From contig NC_135568.1 in assembly GCF_964340395.1 (NCBI RefSeq), positions 9,532,776-9,596,775 of the forward strand: a stretch of DNA of 64,000 nt, read 5' to 3'. The notes beneath the pieces are model-generated. The model did no database searches. It saw only the letters and a list, made by a program, of their open reading frames with translations, and had not been told where the DNA came from. Shown here piece after piece: positions 1-13,040 of the stretch. This DNA comes from Glandiceps talaboti (taxonomy: Eukaryota; Hemichordata; Enteropneusta; Spengelidae). Position 1 is the first letter of the stretch, and the number at the start of each line of letters is the position of its first letter. The translations under genes were made by a program, and so were the position numbers.

Positions 1-3000
1 GTTTGCCACATTTCACCATCTCTTCACCATCGACAGCAGTCTCCTTAATGTGAACTAGGATTGTGAACACTGCATGGGATCGGCTATGAAAAACAAAATA
101 AAGCCAAAAACAATCAAGGTGGTACTCTTGGCAGTAATTGTTGGATTACAGTGGAAACAGGGTTGGTGTAGAGTTTCACTGATGGGACATGTTTTTATTT
201 GTATGTAAGTGGTCATATGGATGAGGATTGGGTATTTAGTTTTGATTTTTAATTTATAAAACAATTTTATTATGACGTCCTACTTCAAAAATCAATGTGA
301 AACAACATAGACCAAGTCTGTGTTTGTAACTCAATACAGTGCAAAAAGCTAAAATAAATCTGTAAAATGTTTTGTAATTATATGTACAATAACAAACATT
401 TTACACATTTATTAGTCCTTCACAATTTATTACAAATACAGACTTTGCATGTATTGTTTCACATTGATTTTTTCAAGTAGGGAGCCATGATAAAGTTGTT
501 TTATGAATTAAAAATTCCCCAAAAATACCCATTTCTCATTCATATGGCCACTTTATAGGCAGAGATGGCCATCCATGTGGTCATCGATTCAAACCTTGAT
601 GTCCTAGTGTTGAGTAACTACAAGAAATGATTAGTAAAGGCTTTTCAGTATGAGCTCAGACCACCAAACTATTGTTTGGTCGTCTAAGATATGACTAACA
701 AACAAGGCCCATCTCGATCATGTTTTGTCCAAAATTGCATCTACCATGTATAAATATCAACTTTCTGTAACAACACTCGCATTCCCGCGTCTGACCACTT
801 ATACCAAATTTATTACCAAAAATAACCAGCTGTTCATTGTTGTCATGGATTTTCATAGAGGAATTGATGCATTGTTCACTGTGTGTATTCAAGTTTGACA
901 ATAATGCCCACAAAGTTAGGGGGCCTTTTATAACCCTGTCTCGCCTTTAAAGAATCTTACCTGGATTGATCATTCATCTTAGTGGCTGCAGTTTGCCGTT
1001 TTTTCCAGCCAGCTTCTAGTATCTGGAACACTTCATTCTTATCATGGACAGGTCGTTCTTCAAGACCAGATATCACAACAGAGCCCTACAATTCACAAAG
1101 GGTAGAATCATAAAATAATACAAGCGTGAATAAAGAAAAACAAAAGATTGCATATTTTTGAGACTGGCAGTGCTATTCAAATATCACAAAACCATACAAT
1201 TTGGCGGGTAGAATACTTTATAAAAACAATAATTATGAATGAAAACAAAAGATTTTATATTTTGGCCACTAGGAGTGCTATTCCAAAGCTAAGGAAGTGA
1301 GTGTCGCAATAGTGGAGTACTGAATATCTCCTTTGAGATATGCCATTTGCAAGTGTCTCAAGCCTAAATTTGATGCATCTTTAAAACTACTAGAAACTTT
1401 TCACTGAAAGTATGCCCAAGGAGACGACTATGAAAATTAGGAAATGCAGGGCCAAAATGTAGAAGCTAAATAGTCATGAGAAACTTTTCAGATGGGTGAC
1501 GGTTAGTCTAGTTCCTATACAGTATCGCTATGATTCAGTCTAGTCAAGGCCATGATGAAACATGTTAATTATGGTTCAACCTCATAGTGAGCAAAACGCG
1601 AAACAGCACATGTCACTAGTAATAACAGACTGTCGTCACCACTCATTTAACATTTATTTGGTACAGCTGTTTTGACGATGTCCAATTTTCAACCAGGACT
1701 CCACCGCCAGTCCATTTAAACTAAATCATGTGGGGATGCAACAACAAAATCATGTTTATATGAACGCTGTAGAAGGGAGCACAAGAATGTGTGCTGGTTG
1801 AGGGACTTTGACCAGGCTGTGGTTAGGGTTAGAAACCACAGTTGGTATCCAGATTAGGTGACGGTGTACTTTAGAAAAAAATCCAGTTCTAGAAAATACA
1901 AGGTCCAAAGTTCAAATACCTTTTTAGCAGCATCTTCATACATTCGTAATCTGGCATCATTGCCACCAAGCAAGTCAAACAACTCTTCCTGGTAGATCTC
2001 CAGGAAAGACACTCGGACAGAGAACTCCACTTCCATGCCTTGGAGAGTCTGGAATAGTTGATGGAGGGCTCTGGGAATGATACCAGCTAGGGGGTCCTAT
2101 GATGAGAAAAAAAACAAAAATGGTAGAACTCAAGAAATCTTTATAGTCATTCAGAGAGCTCCAAGTTCCAAACTCAGATTTCAGGCTGCTCTAATCATGT
2201 ATTATTTCGATCAGACAACCGACGATAAATTTACTGGAAATTGTTTTTTTATTTCTCCCCATATCTCAAGATTGAGAAGTGCTACATTCATTTGGGTTGC
2301 ATACAATGATAGCTCAGATGGTTGGTAGTCATTTCCCCCCAAAAAGTTAATTTTGTAATTTTTTCTTGCTTTATCGTGGACTATAACCTTAAGTGACACA
2401 AGCTGACTTTATAAGTTTTTTTTTTAACCCAAGCGAAAAAAATTTAAAAAGACAATTTGTATTCTGCCATTTTTAGAATTGTTGATTGCATAGTAGGGAG
2501 TTCCTATACATTTTTAGGACTCCCCAAACGAGTCTGAGAAAACAAGATTCCAACTCGCCCATGCAGGAAGTAGCTAGTGCATGCTGGGGAATACTTCATG
2601 TCCAACATTGTAGGCTAAATGATTTAAGTACTTTTGTGACAAGTTATCACTTCTCAAGTGAGTGATACATTCAAATTACAACAAACAGGCCTTGTAAGCC
2701 CATTTTTTATGACTTGGTAGAAATGTACTGTGAAACTCCCGGGGTGGGGTATTTGAAACATGATTTTCCCAGACCATTGTCTGGGTAGTTTCGTAGAAGA
2801 GTCCCCAGCAATGAGAGTCTGGGTAACCGAGACTACATAATACCAGGTTGAGTTCAGGTAAATTTCGGGGTAATATGTAATAATAATAATAATAATAATA
2901 TTGGGTTCTTATATAGCGCTTTCCCACTCTGTGCTCAAAGCGCTTTACAATTATTATCCCTGGCTCAGATCAGAACGGCACAATGGCCCTTAAGTCTTCC

Positions 3001-6000
3001 TCAACTCCCCGGGGAGCATACAATCCATTGCAGCCGTTTAAGTGCATAGGATTAAAGCCTTCACATTGCAACCTACATCCTACCAGGTCCCCAGTTATAC
3101 AGCTGGGTTGACTGAGGCACAGTCGTGGTTCAAATCTTGCCCAAGGACTTTAGCCACTCAGAAACAAACAGCAGGCAGCGACGGGGCTCGTATCTGCAAC
3201 CTGTAGATTCCAAGCCGGTCACACTAACCATTCACCCATCATGACTCCACATGTACACAATGACACTTCAATTCATAATCATAATTTAACAGGTCGAACA
3301 AGCTAGGAATGACAGGTAAAGTCAAAAGGAAAATTTGAACCATATGTTTTTAATAAAGTTCCAAAATTTCAGCAACAATAACTTTCACTCCGAAATGTTC
3401 TGATAGGGTCACCATCGGTGACATGACATTTTTTTCCAATCCTACCACAGAGGGCATCAATTTTATTTATTACTTCACCAATTTAAGTACTGCCACCCTT
3501 ATGAAGAGTGACGTAAAAGTTGACTACAACTACTGAGCAATCAAAGTCCATGCTTAGCTTGTTGGCGCTGTAAATCTGATATATATAGTAGTGTTGTTAC
3601 CTCATCCCATTCTACTTGAAGATCCTGCGTTCTCTCTCCCTCCATAGTGAATGTTTTTCCAGTACCTGTCTGTCCATAACTGAAAAAAAAAGAATGAAAA
3701 TGTGAACTTGTAGGTCGGTCCTTTTTCAGTTTGATGCAGTCTCACACATGTTAGGGTTTGAAATGTATTAATTAAATAAATGGTCAATCTGAACCACGTT
3801 TTAGATAACTTTGATGGTCCACAGCTAGATGCCCATGATAAATTTTTTAGTCGCTCAAGGCTTTCAATGTCACAATTCATTTTATCAACCATGTTTGCCT
3901 TCACGTCTATACAGTATATACATGTACTAGCATTGTTAAATTAAACACAGATTCTTAGCCATAATTTGTGATATCAAACTTTCCCAAAATAAAATATCCA
4001 AGGATAAACTTACGCAAATATTGTACAGTTATAGCCCTGCAGGACTTCATCAATGGTAGGCACAACTACTGATTTGTATACATCGATCTGTTTTGCATCT
4101 GGACCGAACACCTGAAGAAAAATATTATGTCATGCAGATGTTACAACAGTAGAGGGCGCTATATTCTCTACTCCCAGTCGCATTGTGGAAAGGCTCATTT
4201 CGAGTAGGGAGAGATGCTGATGATCACACACTATTTCTTTTTATCAGGGATGAAAAAAGAAAAGTAAACTAGTGTTGAAGGTGCCAAACAGGCTGTCTCC
4301 TTATCTCACTGTCAAACTACCACAAATTTGCTCACTGACACCAGGACTTGAATTTATTAATGTATGTCTTTGCCAATCTTGGTGGCCTACCAATTTTCTA
4401 AATTGATGGGCCAGTGACAGAAACCAGGATTCCCAATATTCCTGAACAGAATCAGAGAACCCTGAATGGCACATATTTGTTACACCAAATTTTTCTGTTT
4501 TCTGTCAACCCTCGCACACTCCAGGACCACGATGGGCCAAGGTAACTTTAATCTATAAATTATCATCCATGGTAGTCCCATTACTAGAATTGGTAGAAGT
4601 ATGACTACGATTAATGAATTTCTAGCACTGGACACGCACGACCCCAGTGAATGTACAACATACACGCACACTACATAATCAGTCTGCACTGACTAATGTG
4701 TAGGACTTCAAGACAAAGATTAGTCTGAAAGTTACAGTGATGGGTTCACTTATGTAACCACTGGATACTCAGCTGAAGCATATTACATAGGTTGAAACAA
4801 GGAGACAGATCTTTCGCAAAGACGCATGTGTGCATTTCTCTACTTTGCATTCTGTTGTCTGCTTGGGCCATGATGTGTACCTGCGAGCAATTTTATGGTA
4901 GTTTGAGAGTGTGATAAGGAAACCTGCAATATCAGTTGTAATTGTTCACCACTGTTATATGGCAAACCACAGAATCCCCCTTTCTCTGTGTTTGTACAAC
5001 TGCCGACATCAGACCATGGACGAACAGAACCTGTTACAAACATGGAAAGTAAACAACCGAATTTGATCAACAACACTTGGCACAGCATGTTGGAAGTACA
5101 GACACTTGTATTACAATTTACATTCCATCATTCGATATGAACAGTTGGATGGCCACTTTACATAATAGTGCACGTTCACAAACAGATTCAGTTCCCCTGG
5201 CATTTCATGTACACATAAAGACCCTAAAATTGTTCATATCAAAGCATGGTGTGTAATACAAGTCTCTGTACTTCCAACATGCTGTGCTAAGTGTTATTAA
5301 TCCAATTCATTTGTTTACTTTCCCGTTTGTAACCTAACAGGTTCCATTTGTCTACGGTCCGATGTAAGCAGTTGTATGTTGCTGAGGTTTCCAAAGATTG
5401 ACAAACTTTAACAAAACCAATGTGTAACTTGTATGAATGAAATGCAAGTTCAATGGACAAAATCTTTCTAGACATTTCGGCACCTAACCAGAATTCGGCA
5501 CCACTACCCAAGATGTTTCAGCACCACTATGGGCTAAGACAGATCAGCATTACTTAAATGTCTGATAATGTGGTCCTTCTTCATAATTAATCTATCCCTA
5601 ACCCCAACCATCTTTGGAACAGTGCTGAAATCATTAATGTATTGGGTAGCGGTGCAAAAACTTTAGGGGTAAGGCTGAAACAGTCAGGTACCGAAACAAC
5701 AGTAATCGCAGTGTTAGCTAAATCCAAAGCAGCTGTCTTGAGTATGACAAAATAAATCTGACTCTGTACACAAGTCAGAGTTTACACAGACTAGAGTAGG
5801 CTAGAATCAAGGTAAAACATGTCAAGGTTTTGGTTAGACCTGACTGTGAATTGATTTGCTGCCATTTTAGAGATGTATGAAGTAACATCAGTACTTACTT
5901 TGTCAAAACAGAAGGTCTTCTTTGAAGATTTTCCTGCTAAGTCAACACCAACACTTATTTCCTTTTTTTGTTCACTTACTGTCACCACCGAATGGGAGTG

Positions 6001-7235
6001 CTGTTTTCTTTCCAGTTCACTTATTGGCCTATAGAAAGAATCATAATTCATGTGATATTCTAAAAGTTAAAACAACATCTGTCCACCTTCTGACATTTGA
6101 CAAAATCATAATCACATCACATGGACAACAGTGATCTGATTTAAAATCAGTCCGGCTTGCAGAAGGAGTAAGTCTGGACTTGATTTTGTCAGTGGGTTAA
6201 GGGTGTTTTATAGGGACATTGTCAGAATTGTACTCCATTGCTCTTGCCTGCTGAGAATAAGGGACTCAAGTCTCACAGGGTTTGAAATTAACCTTTTTCT
6301 TTGGTACTCCAAGTGGGCTACCAATTTTAGAAAGTGGTAGCCCAAGGATGGTGACCAATACTATATAGTCCTATATTCCTGAACTGAAAACAGAGTTCTT
6401 CTATTTGAAATATATGTGTTATTAAAATACTGTATGTCTGTAAATCTTCCATCCTTTAAATCACTCCATAATCATTATGGTAACCTGGGCAAACTACCAC
6501 TGCAGTATATACCAGCACAATCTGATGTCTTTAATTACCTCTTATTTCATTTTGTGTCATTCGTTTTGCTCCGAGTGATTGCGGGAAGGTGGCAATCACC
6601 CGGAGCAAAAAAACTGACACAAAACGATAGAAATACTAGAGGTAAATAAAGACATCTAGCTGCTTTCACTACATCAGATTATGGTAGCAATTATCATGGT
6701 AGCCCCATGACAAGAATTAGTAGTCTGTGGACACGGGACTACATGTAACTAAGTTGTAATGTTAATTTCGAGCCCTGTTCTGACAGACCCTTACAAGAAA
6801 GGGAATTGTCAGAATCGAATCGACTAGTCTAATGATCTTGTTATCTTACACCCGATCATGGATGTACTATTAGGGGAGATACATCCATGGTCCGATAGAA
6901 TGTTGTTGCATTCATTACTTTTACTAGTACCACAGTGAAGACGATCTACTCCGGTGAAAAGGTCAAGATAAACGTATGGAATTTCTCCCTGAAATGCGCT
7001 GATACTTAAATTAAATTCAACATTTTTAGCGTCTTGAGTTTATAAACCCCAGAACTATTCTAAGATAGCTTAAAAACAATATGAAAAGCCAATAACTCAA
7101 ATTCAAAACTAACACTACAATATTATTGCGCAGCTTTGTCATTTACACTTACCGACATCGAACGGCAACTTGAACGTTCGTTTCTCGTGGCTTTTCAGAC
7201 TTCGATAGTTTTCCTGGCTTGTGTAGAGACGTCAT
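1..7235 (-). CDS. KIF11: Kinesin-5 motor (KIF11/Eg5), 5' part, 7 coding exons, continues off left edge
   Basis: Plus-end-directed BimC kinesin that cross-links and slides spindle microtubules in mitosis. Coding exons on the minus strand, in order: 7153-7235 (ATG at 7235), 5899-6028, 4014-4111, 3601-3679, 1920-2096, 961-1085, 1-83. All have GT-AG borders and matching phases. Together they give about 258 residues, covering roughly the first two thirds of the motor domain. Seen: start of the motor strand ([11 protein letters not shown], ~20-29), the ATP P-loop [10 protein letters not shown] (~104-113), loop 5 ([20 protein letters not shown]), the [12 protein letters not shown] helix region, and switch I ending SSRSHAVF. 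Loop 5 keeps the Trp and the EDPLAGIIP stretch typical of Eg5, which separates it from other kinesins. Human KIF11 is about 1,056 aa, so switch II, the stalk and the BimC box lie beyond position 1. No frameshift is seen. Confidence 0.95.
84..960. repeat. KIF11 intron with an inverted repeat element (~200-570)
   Basis: The stretch at ~205-345 recurs in inverted orientation at ~380-560; both arms share the segment around TTTATAAAACA and AATCAATGTGAAACAA. A diverged direct copy of the same arm lies at ~22,370-22,540. This fits a small non-autonomous foldback or MITE-like element. No coding sequence is seen in the rest of the intron. Confidence 0.55.
2878..3130. repeat. AAT-repeat-linked dispersed element (SINE-like), copy 1
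   Basis: An (AAT)n tract at ~2878-2900 is followed by a block containing TATATAGCGCTTTCCCACT and a Cys-poor GC-rich tail. The same arrangement recurs at 61,526-61,700, including ACGCTTTACAATTATTATCC. Two copies each joined to an AAT microsatellite imply a dispersed short element, probably SINE-like. Its boundaries are uncertain, and it lies in a KIF11 intron. Confidence 0.6.
3601..3679 (-). CDS. KIF11: KIF11 exon 4: P-loop and loop 5
   Basis: The exon follows a polypyrimidine tract and AG. It encodes [15 protein letters not shown] (nucleotide-binding P-loop) and the start of loop 5, whose human counterpart is the binding pocket of allosteric Eg5 inhibitors. It splices to exon 5 at the [10 protein letters not shown] junction. 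Confidence 0.93.
4980..5390. repeat. Palindromic foldback element in KIF11 intron
   Basis: The left arm (~4990-5115) and right arm (~5250-5385) are diverged inverted copies. Both contain CACAGCATGTTGGAAGTACA or its complement, and they extend outward through an AACCTGTTA block. The spacer is about 135 bp and holds no ORF of note. Likely a MITE-like insertion. Confidence 0.65.
6522..6657. repeat. Near-complete hairpin element
   Basis: The two halves (6522-6588 and 6592-6657) are inverted copies that begin and end with GATGTCTTTA and its complement and meet at a small loop around 6590. Structure and size suit a MITE. It lies in the first KIF11 intron. Confidence 0.7.
7153..7235 (-). CDS. KIF11: KIF11 coding exon 1 (start codon exon)
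   Basis: The ATG at 7235-7233 begins a Lys/Ser-rich leader of about 20 residues ([16 protein letters not shown]), then the first motor strand. The exon ends in TGT CG before donor GTAAGTG, and the first base of the next exon completes an Arg codon. The short basic leader before the motor is typical of Eg5 proteins, which supports this start. Confidence 0.88.
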
Positions 7236-8029
7236 TATACTTCTGGAACTACTTACGATTGTCAAATTCGCCAAAACAATAACAGTTTCTAGATAATTTT
7301 TTCAAGTACACAACACAACGTGTACACAAAAAAAGTATGCTCCAGTCAACAGTATACACTGCACTTTGAAAATGGTGTCAACTGACCAATCGTCCAATCA
7401 AAATTAAGAATAGAGGGCGCTATATTTTAGAATAGAATACTAGTACCTCACATTCCGACCGCTTAGGGCGGACTTCAATATACATATTTCACATCCAGTC
7501 ACGAGTCACCCCCAGTGCAGTCGGCACACAACAGGCCGGCAGCGGCCCCGGGCTTACACCATACCACATCGATATAGGGAGTGGTGGCACCGTGGTACAG
7601 TTATTTAATATACAAGTCAAGATGACATTACAACAACGAAGAAGGTCCAGTCGTTGGACATTACATTAGTGGAAACAACGACTGCGTTTCTCACTATACA
7701 TCCATGGTTTCAGCTACATATCGGTATTCACGTGGTGATGTAGTCCTGCTTGCATACGGAGGAATTCGGGACTCGATTCTGACAATTGTCCTTAGAGTCA
7801 AGTCAGTAATACAGACTCGTGCACCGTCATGGAAGCAGGACTAGTGGTGATGGAACCCAGGATGTATTTTGTTTTGTTTTCATTCCCCATGCATGTTCAC
7901 AGCAAATTTGAGTCCTGCTTGCTGTAATTTAGATGCCAAAGTGATACATCGGGTCTTTATTAAGATTCAAACCCATTGAATAGCCTATAGACTGCTTGCA
8001 GATGGCACTGTGAACTGGGGGGGGGGGGG

Positions 8030-8395
8030 CTGCTCTATATGTACCGCCCTTTGGGATGTGTTTTCTAGTCCTTTGTTCTGAAATAGGATATGTTTTATTT
8101 CGAGCTGTAGAGTCTAAAACGGGCCCACTTTGCATTATTTTCGATTTGTGGTCCATTGTCATTTTTAACCAAATCATAACTGCCCCAAAATGTTGCCTCC
8201 TAAAGAAAATGTATTTGGGTCTAAACTTTCATCTCTTAAAAACCTATAATGGTCTAAATAGGGGTATTCATTTTTGGTCTAAAGTGGAGCCTGGGGTTTC
8301 GGCACTGACCACACAACCCTACCAAAGCTGGCGACTTGTGTCGCCCAGGACCCCTCCCCATTTGAAACCCTAATACAGGTTGACCTAACCCTTAT
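8030..8395 (+). repeat. Dispersed repeat family X, copy 1
   Basis: This segment contains AGTCTAAAACGGGCCC, TTTGCATTATTTTCGATTT and AATGTATTTGGGTCTAAACT. It recurs in the same orientation at ~13,590-13,975 and inverted at ~43,430-43,850. Two of the three copies abut a long G or C homopolymer (8018-8029 and ~43,832-43,852). Likely a transposable-element remnant; it has no coding capacity. Confidence 0.65.
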
Positions 8396-8702
8396 TCTAA
8401 AACACGATCTGAATGACACTCACCTATCCCATACATACATACATACATACATACATACATACATACATACATACATACAATTACGAAAGTAGTAAACGCT
8501 GATTAAAATCTTGTCTCGATCATTTATTCCGTGTTTCAGGGTTTCCACTTTCAAGGCTTTTACCTCGGATATGCAAATCCTGTGCGAGTTCTTGTACAAT
8601 CATCGTCATGTCACGTTTTTGGTTTACAGAGCGCCATCAACGACGAACTTTCAGTCTAGTAGATTTCATCAAGATTACATCTCTACCTATAAGGATTATT
8701 GC

Positions 8703-8708
8703 TTTATT
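8703..8708 (-). promoter_or_regulatory. Poly(A) signal AATAAA of the HNMT-like gene
   Basis: AATAAA on the minus strand lies about 50 nt past the TAG stop at 8758-8760, a normal spacing for a short 3' UTR. Confidence 0.55.
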
Positions 8709-8757
8709 CTACAATTACGTGTTGAAAATGTTGCCATATGATGTAAGCGCACCGGAA

Positions 8758-10791
8758 CTACTCTTTTAAAATGATCAAATCTTCCTCATCAGCACCAAAA
8801 AGGATATCATCACCAGACTGGTGACAGTGCTCATTGAATACCTGCATAATATCATCATAGACGTGTTTTGGAACGGTCTTCCTAAAATCGAGAATCTGAG
8901 TGATACAATCAAGGATGTCGTTACCATCCGCAGAATCTTCTTTGAAGCACTCAGTGACAACGATATTCTTCTTTCTGTACTTGGTCTCAATTTTCATGTT
9001 TGGGATACGCTCTTCCAGATTTTTGCGCACGGCAGTCACACCTATGAAGTGAAACTTCTTGTCATAGTAATACTCTCCAATTTTTTCGAGGGTTTTCTCC
9101 CATGGACCTAATCAAAAGAAAGCGAATAATGGCAATATACTGTGAATAAATATAGTTACAATTACCCAGCCTCATCGCTAATGGCTCGTTTAAATGGTGG
9201 GGTGGCTGAAGTCTGAGAGTCACGGTCTGGGTAACCGATCAAGACTATGAAATTAGGAATCTGAGTCGAGTAAAGTAAAATAAGCACGTGTACAACACTG
9301 CCACAACGTTAACATACCGGGATGGTTGAGTTAGGAGATCTTAGTCTTAATTCGACCCGACAGAGAGTTACATGGATTTACATGTATTGACAGAATGTTA
9401 TATGCGTTCCTTATTTTTATAATTACCTTTCAGCATTACAATAAGCAATAATCCACCTCTCTCCAAAACTTGATACAGATCATATAAAGATTTGTGTGGA
9501 TCAGTGAAATAGTATGGACACTGTATCGCATGGATTATGTGGAAGAACTCTTTCGTATCGGCGCTGTTTCTTTTCTCCAGATATTCCTCAATTGTTGAGA
9601 GATTAAACTCGATATTCACATTCTGCCATTGACCCTGGGTTGTCTTAGATGTTTCCCGGTCTTTGAATTTCTGGAGTTCATCTTTGTCCGGTTCGACAAC
9701 AACATAGGAAATTTTTGGGAACTTTTTTGATAATACATCAATGATTATCTCATCAACCCAACCTGTTGATACAAATATCGTTGGTTAAAGAGGAACACCA
9801 GGAAATAAAGGCAATCGTACATTTTTTTTGCCGGAGGGTCATTTCATGATGTCGTATATACCAGATAATTCTTTGCCCGATTGCTAGGAAAACGGCAAAT
9901 TGAGTCTTATTTCACCTGTGTTCATTTTTCTGTGACTGCCCAGCAATGACTCATGCAGATTTAGTGTTGCCTAAAGGGAGTTAACCTACATGCATATGTA
10001 TGTGATGAACATTAAATACTCATTTACGATTCTCAACATTACCACAAGCTTTAGATAAATTGTCTTGAATATTTATTATTCACAGTATAATACAATTTTC
10101 AATTTGGTATCTTGACCTCCTTTATGAACCGGAACAAATAAACTTTTATACCCTTAAGCAAAACTCTGGTTTGGAATGAGTGAATTAAGTACAAAATCCT
10201 CCTTGTCAGAAAGACAATTATAGAACAATGATAAATGAGTCTGATACGACTACGAACCTACTATATATATATATATATATTACAGTGACAAAACGAAATA
10301 AAAAGTTCAACATTCTACCCAACTTATTAGACCATGCGAGAATCAAATAGCAATCAGCAGCCTCCTTTGTGTTTTCTTTGTTTAAAGGTCTGTCTGTCTG
10401 TCTGTCTGTCTGTATGTATGTATGTATGTATGTACATACATATGTATTTCTAATCTATGTAGCTGTATGTCTATTGCTGTCTCTCTTTCGTTGCCTCTGT
10501 CGCTGCCCTGTGTCTCTGTTTTCTCTTACGCTCATTCTCTATGAGTTGCAATTGATAGATGGATGGAAATTGCAGTATTTAATAGGATTAAACCTAATGC
10601 TTACCATTCGCTGTACCAATAGCCAGTACACGAAGTTCAGAAACATTACTAGCATCAAAGCCTTGAAATGTTCCAATCATATGCTGTTTACGTTCTTCAT
10701 CCATGATTTCAAACCCATTGTTCACTATCGCAGTGTACTTCTTGAAATACACGTCAGGGTAGTGGATAAGACTTTTAATTTCAACAGCCAT
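8758..10791 (-). CDS. Histamine N-methyltransferase-like protein, complete, 3 coding exons
   Basis: Predicted cytosolic SAM-dependent methyltransferase of the HNMT family (in vertebrates it methylates the ring nitrogen of histamine; substrate here unproven). Exons: 10605-10791 (ATG at 10791), 9427-9762, 8758-9107 (stop TAG). Both introns are phase 1 with GT-AG ends. The product is about 290 aa, the usual HNMT length (human 292). Seen: SAM motif I region LRVLAIGTANGW (~54-64), a following VVVEPDKDE acidic strand end, then FFHIIHAIQCPYYFTDP, which parallels the human FIHMIQMLYYVKD stretch, and GGLLLIVMLKG (motif III-like). The C-terminal half matches HNMT in layout (GPWEKTLEKIG, then an acidic ILDCITQILDF block). 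An acceptor-like AG just upstream of the ATG (~10808) suggests a non-coding 5' exon. Alternative: a related small-molecule methyltransferase. Confidence 0.85.
9427..9762 (-). CDS. HNMT-like exon 2: SAM-binding core
   Basis: This exon completes the glycine-rich SAM loop begun at the end of exon 1 (GTANG|W) and carries the rest of the Rossmann core: GWVDEIIIDVLSKKFPKISY, VVVEPDKDE, and the PYYFTDPHKSLYDLYQVL helix region. Phase 1 at both ends. Confidence 0.85.
10380..10445. repeat. (CTGT)n/(ATGT)n microsatellite
   Basis: Compound tetranucleotide run in the first intron of the HNMT-like gene, just downstream of its exon 1. A short AT run sits at ~10,262-10,280. Confidence 0.9.
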
Positions 10792-10841
10792 ATTACTCCT
10801 TTCTATAAAAACACAAGAAAGTAAAATATGTTACAGCTCCC

Positions 10842-10982
<141 letters not shown>

Positions 10983-11505
10983 AATCCACCTACAACTAAT
11001 ATTGCGAATGCCAAATTTATAAATTTTAAACCGTACAAAACATCATCGTTGTAACAGGTTAATTGGACTAATTCTTCTTCGTAATACTAGTACATAGATT
11101 AAAGCGAATTCAAATTCAAATTCAAAGTCGAACGTAGGTCGTAGTTCATAATGGAGGGTCCATTGTCTTTGATTGAATGCCGACAATAGGACTAGGTATA
11201 TAGTTGTAAATGGGTTGTCTATTGTCCACTATAATGAACTATAGATACACCTCATTATCTCAGTTTTCCGTAGTGGCTATAGGTGCTAATAGCCAGTCAT
11301 GACTAGGAGTAAAATAACACTGTTTCAATCGACAGCGTCCCTAAGCCTTATAGTTACGTTTCATGAAGGAGGGAAATCGTTAAAAATTCACCCACGGAAC
11401 GGTCGTCACGCGATAGTAAACATTAATTCATACACATGATTTGATAATGAAGATACAGTATCAATTTAAAATTATTGCCACCGAGTATGCAATGTTCGTG
11501 TACTA

Positions 11506-11594
11506 AGTGTATTTGTATTTGTATTTGTATTTGTATTTGCATTTGTATTTGTATTTGTATTTGTATTTGTATTTGTATTTGTATTTGTATTTGT
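11506..11594. repeat. (TTTGTA)n hexanucleotide array
   Basis: About 14 near-perfect hexamer units with one TTTGCA variant. Intergenic. Confidence 0.92.
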
Positions 11595-12424
11595 GTCGCC
11601 TGGACTTTTGTGAGTTATATACTACATATCCTTGACGACCAATAAATAAATTATAATAATATTTTTTCTGCAGAAGGATATTTGTTTGACCGCATAGTGA
11701 TAGGCAACTCGTACAGCATTACGTCATTACTTACAGAGCCAACGCGCACTTTGATTGGGTGATACAGTCAACAGAGAGATGTGTATGTGATACTACGCTG
11801 GACAAGTGGTTTTAATTTCTACAACCCAGTATTTTGGACAATAATTAACTTGATTCGAGTAGTCGCAGGTGACATATATGTATGTTATTTGCCCAATATC
11901 TTTCCACATCATGACAGTGATGACATTTTGCAAACAAGTAATACAACTGTTCGTGACAATAAACACCGGCATGTTTGCAGGGTATGAAAGGCATTACGTT
12001 ATAATTTTAAAACGGGAACCGTTCGCCGGATTCACAGAAAGTGCTACCTAACGGATTGCTAACGGGTTGTATCTTGAAGGCGCTGCGGCTCTACAATATC
12101 CTCAGGTAAAATATCGCACTTTTTAAAGTCGCGGTTGTTGTCCTCATCGGTCTGCCATAGTTGGGCTTTCGACCAATCAAAATGCAAGAGGGTAACAGGT
12201 ACGTGCTACGCATAAGCCTAAATGTTTCTGGTTCGCGGTTCACGGCTTGCTCGCATGTTCGTGAGCAACTCTCACGTGATGAAGCAGCACACAGATCCAG
12301 GGCAAAATCCCAGGGACTATTATAATATACCAGCGGTGTAGGATTACCCTCAGACACGTCTACCATAAGTGTAATAATGGCGGATGTATGCCGCCCATAT
12401 CGTCTACTAATAAACGTTAATCAA

Positions 12425-13040
12425 AGAAAGAAGATTACATTCATTTGAGACAAAGGTTATATTTTTAGTTGCACAATAAATCACTATCGCCCTAGGTAAT
12501 ACCAAGGATTGTCTGTGGAGGGACATGTCATCGAGTAGACAAACTTTCATAAACAATGGCCCGGAAGTATATAAATGTCTATTATAATTGTTGTCATTGC
12601 TTCGTTATCGTGAATCTTTTGTGATGAATATTTGGGATGTGGATGATAAAACCTTTCAATGAATGTGACGAATAATTACCTCATTAACAGGCACTATTTT
12701 AAGTACAGATAATTGAAGTTAAGTATAGTACACAGGTGTGTCCACATGCATATACCTGATTATGTAAAGATTGACTAATTGAGTAATTGCTTCAAACATA
12801 CAACATAAACATAAATATGGTCCAAGATTGTAGCAAGACTGATTTAGAATTACCTAATTATTATAATTAAGGATGTGTATCACTTACCATAAACTTTTCT
12901 CCAATTCAATCAGTAGATCTCTCCATGTAACCAGTCTCCTGTCCCTGTCCCTGCTTTATAACGAGTCTTGATATCAAATGGTTTAAAGGGCTATTGAGTC
13001 GTGATCTCTCACCCTTGTATAGGTGGTGTTTTGAAAGGGG
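12425..13040. repeat. Diverged duplicated segment, copy 1 (partner at ~14,155-14,475)
   Basis: Shared landmarks in the same order are ATTCATTTGAGAC / ATTCATTGAGAC, AATATCGCCCTA or ATCGCCCTAGG, CCATGTAACCAGTCTCCTGT and GTGATCTCTCACCCTTGTAT, with the inner part shortened in the second copy. Likely an old tandem segmental duplication. No ORF is conserved between the copies. Confidence 0.55.

Larger units (their letters stand above)
7236..8757. other. Intergenic spacer between KIF11 and the HNMT-like gene
   Basis: About 1.5 kb between the KIF11 start codon and the stop of the next minus-strand gene. It should contain the KIF11 promoter, but no TATA box can be assigned with confidence. It also holds a G-homopolymer near 8018-8029, a dispersed repeat copy (8030-8395) and an (ACAT)n microsatellite at ~8430-8479. 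No coding exon seen. Confidence 0.5.
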
